Positions 51,401-61,096 of a stretch of 64,000 nt of DNA are shown piece after piece. This DNA comes from Saprospiraceae bacterium (GTDB taxonomy: Bacteria > Bacteroidota > Bacteroidia > Chitinophagales > Saprospiraceae). The position numbers were made by a program, and so were the translations under genes. The DNA is taken from positions 1 to 64,000 of the forward strand of contig JADJVK010000015.1 in assembly GCA_016710625.1 (NCBI GenBank), read 5' to 3'. Under the pieces are notes generated by a model that was not told the origin of the DNA, ran no database searches, and saw only the letters and a list, made by a program, of their open reading frames with translations. Numbering within the stretch: the first letter of the stretch is position 1; the number at the start of each line of letters is the position of its first letter.

Positions 51401-52465
51401 CGTATCCATCTACACAGCTGCCATTTTCTTTTTGTTCTGAATAATTGATCGTTACTTGTGTATCGCAATTATCTGTCGCCGTTGGGCTTGCCGCTGTTGG
51501 TACGGCATTACATTCAACAGTGATATTCGTTGGGCAGTTTGCAAAAACTGGTGCTTTTGTATCTTTTACTGTTACGGTTTGAGTACATTGGCTGCTATTG
51601 TTGCAATTATCTGTCGCTGTCCATGTTCTGATTAATTCGTAGCCATCTACACAGCTGCCGTTTGCTTTTTGCTCTGAATAATTGATCGTTACTTGTGTAT
51701 CGCAATTATCTGTCGCTGTTGGGCTTGCTGCTGTTGGTACTGCATTACATTCTACTGTGACATTTGTTGGGCAGTTTGCAAAAACAGGTGCTTTTGTATC
51801 TCTTACTGTTACTGTTTGGGTACATTGGCTGCTATTGTTGCAATTATCTGTTGCTGTCCATGTTCTGATTAATTCATATCCATCTACACAGCTGCCATTT
51901 GATTTTTGCTCTGAATAATTGATCGTTACTTGTGTATCACAATTATCCGTCGCTGTTGGACTTGCTGCCGTTGGTACCGCATTACATTCTACTGTTATAT
52001 TCGTTGGGCAGTTTGCAAAAACAGGAGCTTTTGTATCTCTTACCGTTACCGTTTGAGTACATTGGCTGCTATTGTTGCAATTATCTGTCGCTGTCCATGT
52101 TCTGATTAATTCGTAGCCATCTACACAGCTGCCATTTGCTTTTTGCTCAGAATAATTGATCGTTACTTGAGTATCACAATTATCCGTCGCTGTTGGGCTG
52201 GCTGCCGATGGTACTGCATTACATTCAACTGTAACATTTGTTGGGCAGTTTGCAAAAACAGGTGCTTTTGTATCTCTTACGATTACCGTTTGAGTACATT
52301 GACTACTATTGTTGCAATTATCTGTTGCTGTCCATGTTCTGATTAATTCAAATCCATCTACGCAGCTTCCATTTGATTTTTTGCTCTGAATAATTGATCG
52401 TTACTTGAGTATCGCAAATTATCAGTAGCAGTTGGACTAGGTGCTGTTGATACAGCATTATAAAT
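48440..52465 (-). repeat. Tandem array of 237-bp units (79 residues), 17 near-identical HYR-like copies
   Basis: GAGTAC landmarks on the plus strand fall at 48505, 48742, 48978, 49215, 49451, 49688, 49925, 50162, 50399, 50636, 50872, 51107, 51344, 51581, 51818 (GGGTAC variant), 52055 and 52292. Intervals are 237 except at four frameshifted units (236, 236, 236, 235). Each unit encodes FANCPTNITVECNAVPTAAS, ATDNCDTQVTINYSEQKANG, SCVDGYELIRTWTATDNC and QCTQTVTVRDTKAP. No Met codon occurs in the unit. Confidence 0.95.
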
Positions 52466-52753
52466 ATTAATTATACCTATGAAGTTATAATAATAAATTT
52501 GAATTTTCAATTAACTTTTATCACCAACCATAATTAGAATTGAAAATTATTTCATTATATAAATCTTTATTCTGAAAATTCGAACTCCTCTTTAATATTT
52601 ATAGTAATAGTTTTGGGGTTAAAATTTTTGGATATTTCATTAAAATACAATTTGGATTCTAATAATAATTGTCAATAATAAGTTTGTTAAATTATTACTA
52701 ATTACTTCTATTGGATAATTTAATACAATCCCTTTAATAAATTATCGTATTTT
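52466..52753. other. AT-rich gap at the 5' edge of the giant gene
   Basis: About 290 bases with no gene, promoter motif or signal-peptide-coding sequence that I recognise. The repeat array simply stops at about 52465 within a damaged unit, and the sequence becomes very AT-rich. This is where a start and export signal would be expected. Confidence 0.5.
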
Positions 52754-54303
52754 TCAATATTTATAGTTATACTCATAATAGGTTACTTTACTATTACCAA
52801 TTTCCACCGCCATCACCCTATTCCCAAACTTTTTCGGTTGCCTTAGTTGTAACCCATAAACTCCACTTGCCAGTTTTGAAATATCGATTGAGCAAGGTAT
52901 GCAAAATCTGGCATAGTGTATTTTTGAACAATAGCTCCGCTGACATCCACGATGACAACTTCAGTTTTAATAGTTGGGTCGTATTCTTTAAGAGTTATGT
53001 CTACTTTGATTTGATCATTTGCAGGATTAGGGAAAAGTTTGATTTGATAATTATCGGGTGATAAATCTTTATTGGCAACACCAAGGATAGTATCACAAGG
53101 GCTGCCTTTGAGGGGACCGAGGCGGTAGTTAGGGAAGTTGGGGATAGATATTTTATTATCAGTTGCAAGAAACACATCATTTTGAACAAAATTACAGGCT
53201 TTTCCTTTTTCGTCTGGATTATTGATTCTGTGCATTACTCTGACACTATTAAAACAGTTCATATAGATTTTTCCATCTGGTCCTAATTGCATTTTCATAA
53301 ATTTTCCTTCAAAAGGGTACTGTTTAGATTTATCCAAACTATCTATGAAAACCTTAGAAGCGGAAATATCACTTGACCATAAATCATATTGATAGAGATT
53401 CGAAAAATCACTGGCATATACAAATCTTCCGCTAGGAGAAACCATCAATCCACCAAATGAATTATCCAAATAATTAGTCTCAATTGTTTTACTATTAGAT
53501 ATCGCTCCAGTGCATCTATCAAAATCTTGAATAAAAATGTTTCTCATTAAACTTCCATATATTAACTTTGAACCATCTTGAGAAAAAAATAATCCACCCA
53601 AATTGAATACCTTACTTTTATCAAATTTTACATCTAATTCAAAAAAATTTGGTCCAATGATGGTATCCTCCTTAATTAAATATTGAATTATTTTATTATT
53701 AGATTCATATAGTCCAATAACCCACCAATCTATGCCGTTCCCATGTTGGCAAGCTGTTATATAAGTCTTTATATTATTAACTTCTCCATCAAATAATACC
53801 TTATTCTTTACAAGTACTTTTCCTAAGTTATTATTTGCCTTAATATCTATAACATTATAATTGATAATTGAGGGCCAAGCAATCCCTTTGTCATCCTTTT
53901 TCCTATCTGTATTGAATAAATATAGTTTATCCTTAAAGGGAAGAAAGATAGACCCAAACCAATTATCATTTCCAAAATATAAATTATCTAAATTATAAGT
54001 ATTAATATCTAAAGAATCACCATTTTCCATAATTGAATCCAATCGGTTGCAAATTGCATATCCATTTGTATAAAACAACAAATTTCCTTGACCATCACAA
54101 TAGCTCGAGGTGTTTGCAAACATTCCAAAGGGCAATATTCTTTTTTTAATGCCTATAGGATTCGAATTGAAGTTTATTTCCGTTCCTCCCCAATCTAGAA
54201 AAACTGTATCTTCTCCCACATCGCCAGTAATCCAAATATAATCATTTTTCTGAGCTGAAAGATTATTTGAAAATAGTAATAAAACAAAAATAAAGTACCT
54301 CAT
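52754..54303 (-). pseudogene. T9SS-exported beta-propeller-like protein, copy 1, late frameshift
   Basis: Starts at ATG 54303, where the signal peptide begins (FIFVLLLFSNNLSAQ); an ATG at 54330 would add nine residues. The mature part has YIWITGDVGEDTVFLDW, NLLFYTNGYAICNRLDS, LYLFNTDRKKD, GGLMVSPSGRFVYASD and MQLGPDGKIYMNCFN, a blade-type pattern common in T9SS cargo of this group. A type A sorting domain follows (IKLFPNPANDQIKVD). The frame is lost near 52889 (after FAYLA), just before the last strands; a single extra A restores SKLASGVYGLQLRQPKKFG and a stop near 52754. About 70% or more alike to the next gene. Confidence 0.75.
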
Positions 54304-54326
54304 GTGTTTAATTTTTCTGGATGAAA

Positions 54327-55721
54327 TCAACGTATAACTACCAATTTCTCCACCGTCAACACACTTTCACCAAACTTTTTCGGTTGTCTTAGTTGTACTC
54401 CATAAACACCACTGTCTAATTTAGAAATATCAATTGTAGCTAAGTAGGCAAAATCTGGCATCGTATATTTTTGAACAACTGCACCGCTGACATCCACGAT
54501 GACAACTTCAGTTTTAATTGCTGAATCATATTCTTTTAGGGTGATGTCAATTTTTATATCCATCGAGGCTGGGTTGGGGAAGAGTTTGATATAAAAATCA
54601 TCAGTAGTTATTTCTTTATTTGCGACACTGAGTGTATCACAAGGGCTGCCTTTGAGGGGACCAAGGCGGTAATTGGGGAAGTTGGGAATAGATATTTTAT
54701 TATTTGTAGCTAGGAACACATCATTTTGAACAAAATTACAGGCTTTTCCTTTTTCATCTGGATTATTGATTCTGTGCATAACTCTTACACTATTATAACA
54801 ATTCATATAGATTTTTCCATCGGGTCCGAGTTGCATATTCATGAATTTCCCTTCAAAAGGGTACTGTTTGGATCTATCTAAACTATCGATGAATACTTTG
54901 GATGCTGCTACATCACTTGCCCATAAATCATATTGAAAGAGATTCTCAAAATCATTGGCATATACAAATCTTCCATTGGGTGAAACCATCAATCCACCAA
55001 ATGATTTGTCCAAATAATTGGTTTCAATTGTTTTACTATTGGAAATAATTCCAGTACATCTATCAAAATTTTGAACAAAAATATTTGTAATTAAACTTCC
55101 ATAAATTAACTTCGAACCATCTTGAGAAAAAAACATCCCACCTAGGTTAAAAACCTTGCTAAAATCAATTTTTACATCTAAATCAAAATAATATGGACCT
55201 TTAATAGTATCTTCTTCAATCAAATATTGGATAATTTTATTGTATGGTTCTCTAAGTCCAATTAACCACCAATCTTTTCCATTGCCATGTCGACAGGCTG
55301 CTAAACTTCCATAGATTGAATTTACATCACCATCAAAAATCTTAATATTTTTTTCTAACACTTTACCTAATCCATTATTTGCTTTTTCATCTATTATACT
55401 ATAATTAATTATCGAGGGCCAATAAACACCCCTTTCGTCCTTTATTCTATCTGTATTGAATAAATATAATTTATCTTTAAAGGTAGAAAAATAGAACCAA
55501 ACCAAATTTTCCATTTCAAAATAAACATGATCATCATCGTAATTACTTACCTATAATGAGAGAATCTCCATTATCCATAATTGAATCAATATGATTACAG
55601 GCAGACCCAATCTAGAAAAACCTTATCATCTCCTACATCACCAGTTATCCATACATAATCATTTTTTTTGTGCAATAATTATATTTGATAACAGCAATAA
55701 AAATAAGATATATTTATACAT
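54327..55721 (-). pseudogene. T9SS-exported beta-propeller-like protein, copy 2, 5' deletion and frameshift
   Basis: Paralogue of the 52754-54303 gene. The C-terminal 390 residues are intact and include LYLFNTDRIKDE, GGLMVSPNGRFVYAND, LFPNPASMDIKID and the complete sorting end SKLDSGVYGVQLRQP. Upstream, a start with signal peptide is still readable (ATG at 55721, YILFLLLLSNIIIAQ). It is separated by one extra A in an A8 run near 55671 and by a deletion of roughly 40 residues, equivalent to the stretch between FLDWGG and CNRLDSIM of copy 1. The gene is therefore probably non-functional. It lies 24 bases upstream of copy 1, so the pair looks like a tandem duplication. Confidence 0.75.
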
Positions 55722-55734
55722 GATATAAGATTAA

Positions 55735-55768
55735 AAACTGTACTAACCAAATTGGTTTAGTACGGTTT
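55735..55768 (-). terminator. Terminator between the beta-helix gene and the paralogue pair
   Basis: Long stem AAACTGTACTAACCAA / TTGGTTTAGTACGGTTT with few mismatches; on the minus strand it is followed by TTTTTAATC. It is placed 40 bases after the stop of the beta-helix gene. Confidence 0.75.
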
Positions 55769-55807
55769 ATCAAATCAAGTAATTTGTTTTAACAAACTTC
55801 GCTGTTG

Positions 55808-58545
55808 CTAATTAGTGTCCATTATCCAAAACGGAACCAAAAATAAACACCTAATGGTAGTTTGATGAATATCCATAGTATTTCCTTTCGTAATACTATT
55901 GTTGATTAGCACTTTACCATAAATATCGGTTACTTGAACCGATGCAGATATAGGATATTGATCCAAACCATTTAATTGAATCAATTCACTTGCAGGGTTC
56001 GGGAATATCGTAAATGAACTGATAATTTTTTGATTCGCATCATTGGATCTGCTTCCTACAGGAGCACATTGCCAAATCAAAATCAATACTATTATCTACC
56101 AACATATTATACAATCCTCTAGCACTATGCACAGCAGTACCACCCAATAAATCGCATTGATTCGCTATAGCATATAAATCATGTATTTGTGTGCTATTCA
56201 ATTCATATACACCACTCAATACAGTATTCATCAAGATACTATTGTAGGTTTTTTCATTTTGAATAAATACTTCGCTTCCCCCTACACTATTATTAAATTG
56301 ATGAATGGATTGCAAAAGGGTTGGGTCATTTGTATTATTTTCTTGATATTGGAAGATTTGTTGCTTTACGGATGCTAACTTTCCTAAGTCAGTATTCGTA
56401 TTTGCTAATGCAAAACTATCTAATACGGTGCTGAATTGTGTTGGATCTAATGCCCCTCCATACACTTTTGCTTCCATAGAGTTGCTGTTGTGCTATCCAC
56501 CTGCCCGTAGCCGTATAATCCTGCAATGCCAATTGATTCCGAGCAATATCTCGCTGTAATTTTCCTTCCACTTCCCATTCATAAAAAGATCATTGCATGG
56601 GTAAAATTCTGTATAACCTCCTCCAAACCATTTAAATTTACATTCAATTACATCTGGTCTATCTGGTTGGCTATTTTGATTAACACCGAAAAAAGAATCA
56701 TCAACTTGTTGTTGATTTTCTGTCAAAAATCTAGCTCCTACAGTTAAACCACTTACCCATTGATTTCCCATAGTATATTTAAGTACACTACCACCTGCAA
56801 ATGGATTAGTAAGAGAGTATTGAACCCCAATAACTGAAGAGGGATCCAGCTCTAAACCGACAGTATGGTCTGTCATATCGTTATGAGAAAATCGCTTAGG
56901 GCTTGGGCTAGCAGAATAGAACTCTACTCCCTTTCTTATTTTACTCAGATGATTATAACAAATCTGCCAATTGCTACTAGAGGTTACATAAATACCACTT
57001 GTATTCTCTTTTGGTACTCCTGTACCATAAACTGTATTATCTTTTACTATAGCATTTGTAGTTTGTGATAATCTTATACCATTGGTATTCAAATTCAAAT
57101 ATTGTCCTGTTTCTACATTATTATTTAAAACTTTAATTCTATTACAGCCATTAACCCTAATTCCATAGTATGAATTGTTAGGGAAATTATTATTTAAAGA
57201 ATATTTAATGATATTTAGATTCAATTCAAGTTTGGTTGCATTATTACATGAAACTATCTGAATTCCATTTACTGCTGCTGCATTATTAACTGATTTTGCC
57301 CAAATCTTATTATCAAGAACAATCGCATTTAATTTATTACTTACCATTAAAGCGACTCCAATAGCAGCTTCAATCTTTTCATTACCACTAATTTCAATAG
57401 TTTTGCCACCTGAATTTTTGTACCCAAATTCCATAAAACTATTAGAATTTGATCCGTTAAAGCATGTAATTCAGATGAACCATTAAAAATACCATAATAG
57501 CAATTATCAAATAAGGAATTTTCAATTCTTGCAATAGAATTATTTACAACTCTAATTCCATATTGCAAATTAGAAAATTTACCATTAAATGCTCTCTCTG
57601 AACTACAGTTACTAATTTGAAAACCATTTTGAGCATCTGTATTCCAATTTACTTGTCCATTATATTTTGGTTTTAGGCTACCTCCAGTAAAATTTGAATA
57701 ATATCTTGATGTATTATCAGGAATACCATTTACGTTTATACAAGTATAATTATTTGAGAAATTATTCAAATATGTTTCATCATTAGAAAACTTACTATTT
57801 GTAGATAAACTGATTGCATTTTCTGCATCTTTTACAGTACAACCACTCATTTTCATTATACTTCCACCTTCTACATTTATTCCCTTCCACATTTTATCAC
57901 AGGCAACAAAAGTACATTTATCAAATCCAATTTCTTTTCCAGATTTCATAATAATTTGTGCACCACTTCCCATGATAAATGTCTTTTTCGACAAACTAAT
58001 ATTACCATCAAAATTTAATATCCCTGTTACATAAATATTTTTATTACTCATAACAGTGTTAAAATACTTGAATTGGACAAATTTACATTACCATTTATTT
58101 GAACAGGAGAATCTTCAATAAATTTACAATCATAATCTCTAAAAGTAGGACCAGTTGAAACATGACGTGCAAACAAATATAAATAAAAATTGGAGGTAGT
58201 ATATCCTATATTAAAACAAAATTGTTTTGAATTTACAATGTCCTCTTTACTTTCATAGGTTAATTTATTGGTTGCTTGATCATAATTCAAAATACCTGGG
58301 TTTGTTACAATTACGTTTGCAGGTAATGTAATAGCTAATTTCCAATAATCAGTATAATGACATTGTCCTACTTCAAAACAAATAGTTCTTTCTCCACAAT
58401 TTGTGTTTTCGATTCCTATAAACTTAATAAGAGTTTCAGTTTCATTCAATGTATCACAAAGGAGAGGTTGAGAAAAGGAATAGATTTGAGCAATTGCTAT
58501 ATAAAGCAATACAAAAAAGAATTTTTTGAAAATGTTACTTTTCAT
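55808..58545 (-). pseudogene. Secreted parallel beta-helix protein with T9SS end, at least six frameshifts
   Basis: The gene is set to start at ATG 58545, directly before a signal peptide (KKFFFVLLYIAIAQIYSFSQ). A beta-sandwich-like N-terminal region follows, then a right-handed beta-helix: ISLSKKTFIMGSGAQIIM, GITIRVVNNSIARIENSL-type turns, GIRVNGCNRIKVLNNNVET, GIYVTSSSNWQICYNHLS. The C-terminus holds FPNPASELIQLNG and DIYGKVLINNS, a type A sorting domain. Frame breaks occur near 58062, 57458, 56545, 56470, 56070 and twice at 55835-55860. Rejoined it would be about 900 residues. Beta-helix domains usually bind or degrade polysaccharide, but no catalytic residues were identified. Confidence 0.75.
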
Positions 58546-58629
58546 TTTTAAATGGTTTAATAGATGAATTAATAAAAAATCATCCCAATCACCAGTAATG
58601 TTTTTGTTGTCTAGAATTAAAAACTTAAA

Positions 58630-58755
58630 GGTAGTGGGCATATCCTTAATTTTGCCCGACCTAGCCCTTCCTTGGCTTCTACGACAAAACAAGAATAATG
58701 CCCACTACCATTAATAGTAACGGGACATTATTACATTGTTTCTTCTGTCGTAGAG
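58630..58755. repeat. Overlapping inverted repeats upstream of the beta-helix gene
   Basis: GGTAGTGGGCAT at 58630-58641 is the exact reverse complement of ATGCCCACTACC at 58698-58709. A second pair, TCTACGACA at 58678-58686 and TGTCGTAGA at 58746-58754, interleaves with it, and AATAATG(C/T)CC / GG(A)CATTATT lies inside. The two hairpins are mutually exclusive or form a pseudoknot-like structure. The whole stands about 100-200 bases upstream of the beta-helix gene start. Confidence 0.6.
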
Positions 58756-59011
58756 TGAGGATACTTGGTCGAACAGAAAAAATTTCTATAATAATTGTTA
58801 TAATAAAAATAACTAAATCAAATATACGTCACATTTTAAAAATTTCATAAAAACAAAATGAAGAATTGTCGTCAATTTTACATTTCTGCATATTTTTAAA
58901 TAAAATCCATAAAATATTTTATTTTTACAAGTCGAATTTAATAATGGTTTCATGTAAGTTGATTCTAGATTTTAATTTACCATCCATTCATGATTTACTA
59001 AGTTAAAAATT

Positions 59012-59047
59012 AAAAAGCCTGATATTAAAGTATATCTGGCTTTTTTT
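59012..59047. terminator. Intrinsic terminator-like hairpin in the 58.5-59.9 kb gap
   Basis: AAAAAGCC(T)GATAT and (TATATC)T GGCTTTTTTT arms, with A-run left and T-run right, so it can work on either strand. No gene ends nearby, so its transcript is unknown. Confidence 0.6.
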
Positions 59048-59265
59048 ATTTTCCTTAATCATTTCTATTTTTATAGATATCTAAATAATAATATCATTTT
59101 TAAAAGTCATATAAAGTAACAAAGCCCTTAATCAGAGATTAAAGACTTTGAGTATATCAAGTTTCAAATTCAAAAAGTACTCCTAATATTTTGAATTGAA
59201 AATGATAAATTGAATTTACCTAAATAAAAATAGATTAATTGCTCAAATATAATGTAATTTTTTGA

Positions 59266-59393
59266 TACATTTGTAAATCATTTTATGAAAGTCTTATTTT
59301 AATTTAAGAAACGTTAAAGTTTTTTGTTTTAATCATCATGTAGCTGTATCACAAAAATGCCTTTTGAAAAGTACAAAAGGTATTTTTTTTAAA
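59266..59393 (+). ncRNA. Candidate small RNA with own promoter and terminator
   Basis: TACATTTG at 59266-59273 fits the TAnnTTTG promoter element. About 80 bases later a strong hairpin (arms AAAAATGCCTTTTG and CAAAAGGTATTTTT, 59353-59387) ends in an eight-T run. Between them only a five-codon ORF is found. The transcript would be about 110 bases. No match to a named RNA family is recognised and the -33 element is poorly spaced, so this is a hypothesis. Confidence 0.35.
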
Positions 59394-59536
59394 TTATTAT
59401 CCTCTAAAATTAGTATTAATTATTTTAAATATACTTAAAATATGATTTTCTAAAAATTCAAAAAAATCAAGGATTGGACATTAAATGTAAACTAAACACT
59501 ACAAAGAATAAACGATAGCACCTAAATCTTTCTCCA
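59394..59536. other. AT-rich non-coding stretch
   Basis: Part of the 1.37 kb gap between the beta-helix gene and the gene at 59916. I see no gene, promoter or hairpin here beyond the features listed separately; the stretch 58760-59010 is equally featureless. Confidence 0.4.
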
Positions 59537-59800
59537 AAAATCCTTTATTTTTTACTGCTTTATACCTAGAATAAACGAAAGGACATTTATTTTTTACGGT
59601 CTAATATTTATTTATTACTGTGCAATCTATAAAATTTACCATTGCAATAATATTTTTTACGGTTCGACCTATATTTAAAACTATGGCATATCAAAGACCA
59701 ACGATGCGAACAATATTTATTTCGGTGCGACCTATAATATAAACGAAAGGAATTATATTTTCACGGTGCTATCTGTATTCTTAACGAAGCAACTTACATT
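59537..59800. repeat. Degenerate tandem repeat, unit about 41 bases
   Basis: Five to six imperfect copies of a unit close to TATTTTTTACGGTGCGACCT followed by ATA, AAACGAAAGGA. The ACGGT/CGGT landmark falls at 59596, 59659, 59722 and 59763, and a decayed copy with ACTGC at about 59556. Spacing alternates between about 41 and 63, as if some units carry a 22-base insertion. No coding potential is seen in any frame. Confidence 0.6.
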
Positions 59801-59845
59801 ATTTTTTCTCATTATCTTAAATCTAATTTTAAATTGTTTAATCAA

Positions 59846-59882
59846 AGAAAAAGCCTAATGCAATTGCATCAGGCTCTCTTTA
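59846..59882 (-). terminator. Terminator of the 59916-60617 gene
   Basis: AAGCCTAATGCAATTGCATCAGGCTC folds on the perfect palindrome ATGCAATTGCAT with AGCCT/AGGCT outer arms. On the minus strand a T5 run follows. It lies 34 bases after the stop at 59916. Confidence 0.75.
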
Positions 59883-59915
59883 TTCAATAACTTTATATAT
59901 ACTGACACTTGAAAA

Positions 59916-60617
59916 TTATGGTTTTCTAACTTGAATACTCGTCAATTGTTTATATTCTACTGAGGAAACGCCATAAATTGATTTTACGTACTTTTTAGCA
60001 TCTGTTACCGTTTCAAACAGCCAATTATTTGAGGTATAAAACAACTCATTTCGATGTATTCTTTCTGTTCTCAAAATTGCTTCAGCTCCTAATGCATCAG
60101 AATTTGCCAATGTCAATTCCTCCAAAAAGGTAGATAATGAAGCTATTTTCAAATCATTTTCATTCGGATTGTAAGTAGGTTCAGATTGGAGTAATATTAT
60201 TAATTTTGAGAAGTGATCCACCAATTGACCATAAGAAGTCTGAGCAGTAGAGTTTGGTTTTTTCTCTGGTTCTGTTGACCCTTCAACTGGTGGTGCTGGG
60301 GTTGCTACTTTACCAATTCGAACACCTAAAATTTTCTTTTTTAAAGATTTTGCATTATCCAAGTTCATTTTGTTAGTGTCCGTGATTTCTAATGCATAAA
60401 TGATTCTAGTAGCAATTTTCCTTAATTTTTCAAATTTAAGTTGTCGGTCATGTACGGTATTGTTGTAAGTAATTAATTTCTGATTGACGGTGTTTATTGC
60501 AGCTTTTGCATCCGTCAATAACTGAGTAAGACTTGCAATTTGTAAGGAAGATTTTGAAGGATTGTAAGCACTTCCAAACTCAGTACAAATTTTAATTAAG
60601 TTTTCAAGGTTGTTCAT
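59916..60617 (-). CDS. Two-half helical protein of unknown function
   Basis: A 233-residue soluble protein without signal peptide. It appears to be built from two related halves: FGSAYNPSKSSLQIASLTQLLTDA near residue 15 and PTYNPNENDLKIASLSTFLEEL near residue 145, separated by a Pro/Glu-rich linker (TPAPPVEGSTEPEKKP). Each half is predicted mostly helical. I recognise it only as a family frequently seen in environmental Bacteroidota and cannot name a function. The gene is intact, which is notable among broken neighbours, and has a clear terminator. The promoter is not evident. Confidence 0.7.
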   Translation of the reverse strand: MNNLENLIKICTEFGSAYNPSKSSLQIASLTQLLTDAKAAINTVNQKLITYNNTVHDRQLKFEKLRKIATRIIYALEITDTNKMNLDNAKSLKKKILGVRIGKVATPAPPVEGSTEPEKKPNSTAQTSYGQLVDHFSKLIILLQSEPTYNPNENDLKIASLSTFLEELTLANSDALGAEAILRTERIHRNELFYTSNNWLFETVTDAKKYVKSIYGVSSVEYKQLTSIQVRKP

Positions 60618-61096
60618 GTTTTTAACATGCTTTGTTTCAAAGGTCGAAGCAATATTGAATTATTTTTAAATGAATTAATTTTTTGTAAACGTCATTAATA
60701 AATATAATATTATACTGTTAATAAAAAATAATAATTTAAACCAAATTCAACAATTAGTGGAAAATTTGATTATGAATTAATTCTAAATACAATAATGTTT
60801 TCTACCCTTTCTTATATATATTGTATTTGTATTATTCCATAAAACACTTTAAATTCTCTTATAATATCGTTTAATTTTAAAGAAAAAATTCAATCTATTG
60901 AATTATTTTAGTCAACAATTAATAATTACAATAGAATTATATTTACCGAAAGTGGTGACTTTTTAATCCTGAATATTAGAGAAGCATGTTTAAATTTACT
61001 ATAAAGCTCAATAGAATTCCAAAAACTAAAATCAACTATAATGCCCAACTTTAGTCTAAACAAATATTGTTGTACATCATTATTTGATTAGATTTA
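60618..61096. other. AT-rich intergenic region
   Basis: About 480 bases with no ORF, RNA or hairpin that I can support. Confidence 0.4.

Larger units (their letters stand above)
38099..52465 (-). pseudogene. Giant T9SS-exported repeat protein (HYR and Cys-rich repeats, CHU_C domain), multiply frameshifted
   Basis: One continuous stretch of coding character corresponding to about 4,790 residues. From N to C: 17 near-identical 79-residue HYR-like modules (each with six Cys; core TATDNC), 7 diverged HYR modules (48440-46790), diverged 103-residue Cys-rich units with one Ig-like insert (46790-45656), 14 near-identical 103-residue units (45656-41337), about five HYR modules (41050-39740), a SprB-like stretch (CGPNGSITI, near 39650), and a gliding-motility C-terminal domain (AISPNGDGVNDV, then FDRWGSEV and LPDGTYFYIF). 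The domain predicts type IX export and surface attachment as an adhesin or sheath-like fibre. The frame breaks near 38575, 40130, 40945, 42514, 43035, 44140-44290, 45195, 45427, 48826, 49413, 50720, 50925-50950, 52385 and 52425, with an in-frame TGA at 50481-50483. No start codon or signal peptide was found. Confidence 0.85.

Noticed and set aside
38268..52346. Plus-strand ORFs within the giant gene region
   Set aside because: They are antisense shadows of the repeats, with Leu/Tyr/Cys-rich nonsense translations that match no family.
41337..52465. Tandem arrays as CRISPR or satellite DNA
   Set aside because: The 237 and 309 bp periods are multiples of three, the encoded amino-acid pattern is conserved, and there are no short repeat-spacer units.
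52854..54330. A start at 54330 for the propeller-type gene
   Set aside because: The hydrophobic signal peptide begins at 54303; the longer start adds a basic, unneeded tail.
59266..59393. 6S RNA or other named RNA
   Set aside because: The transcript is too short and lacks the central bubble of 6S RNA; only a generic candidate is claimed.
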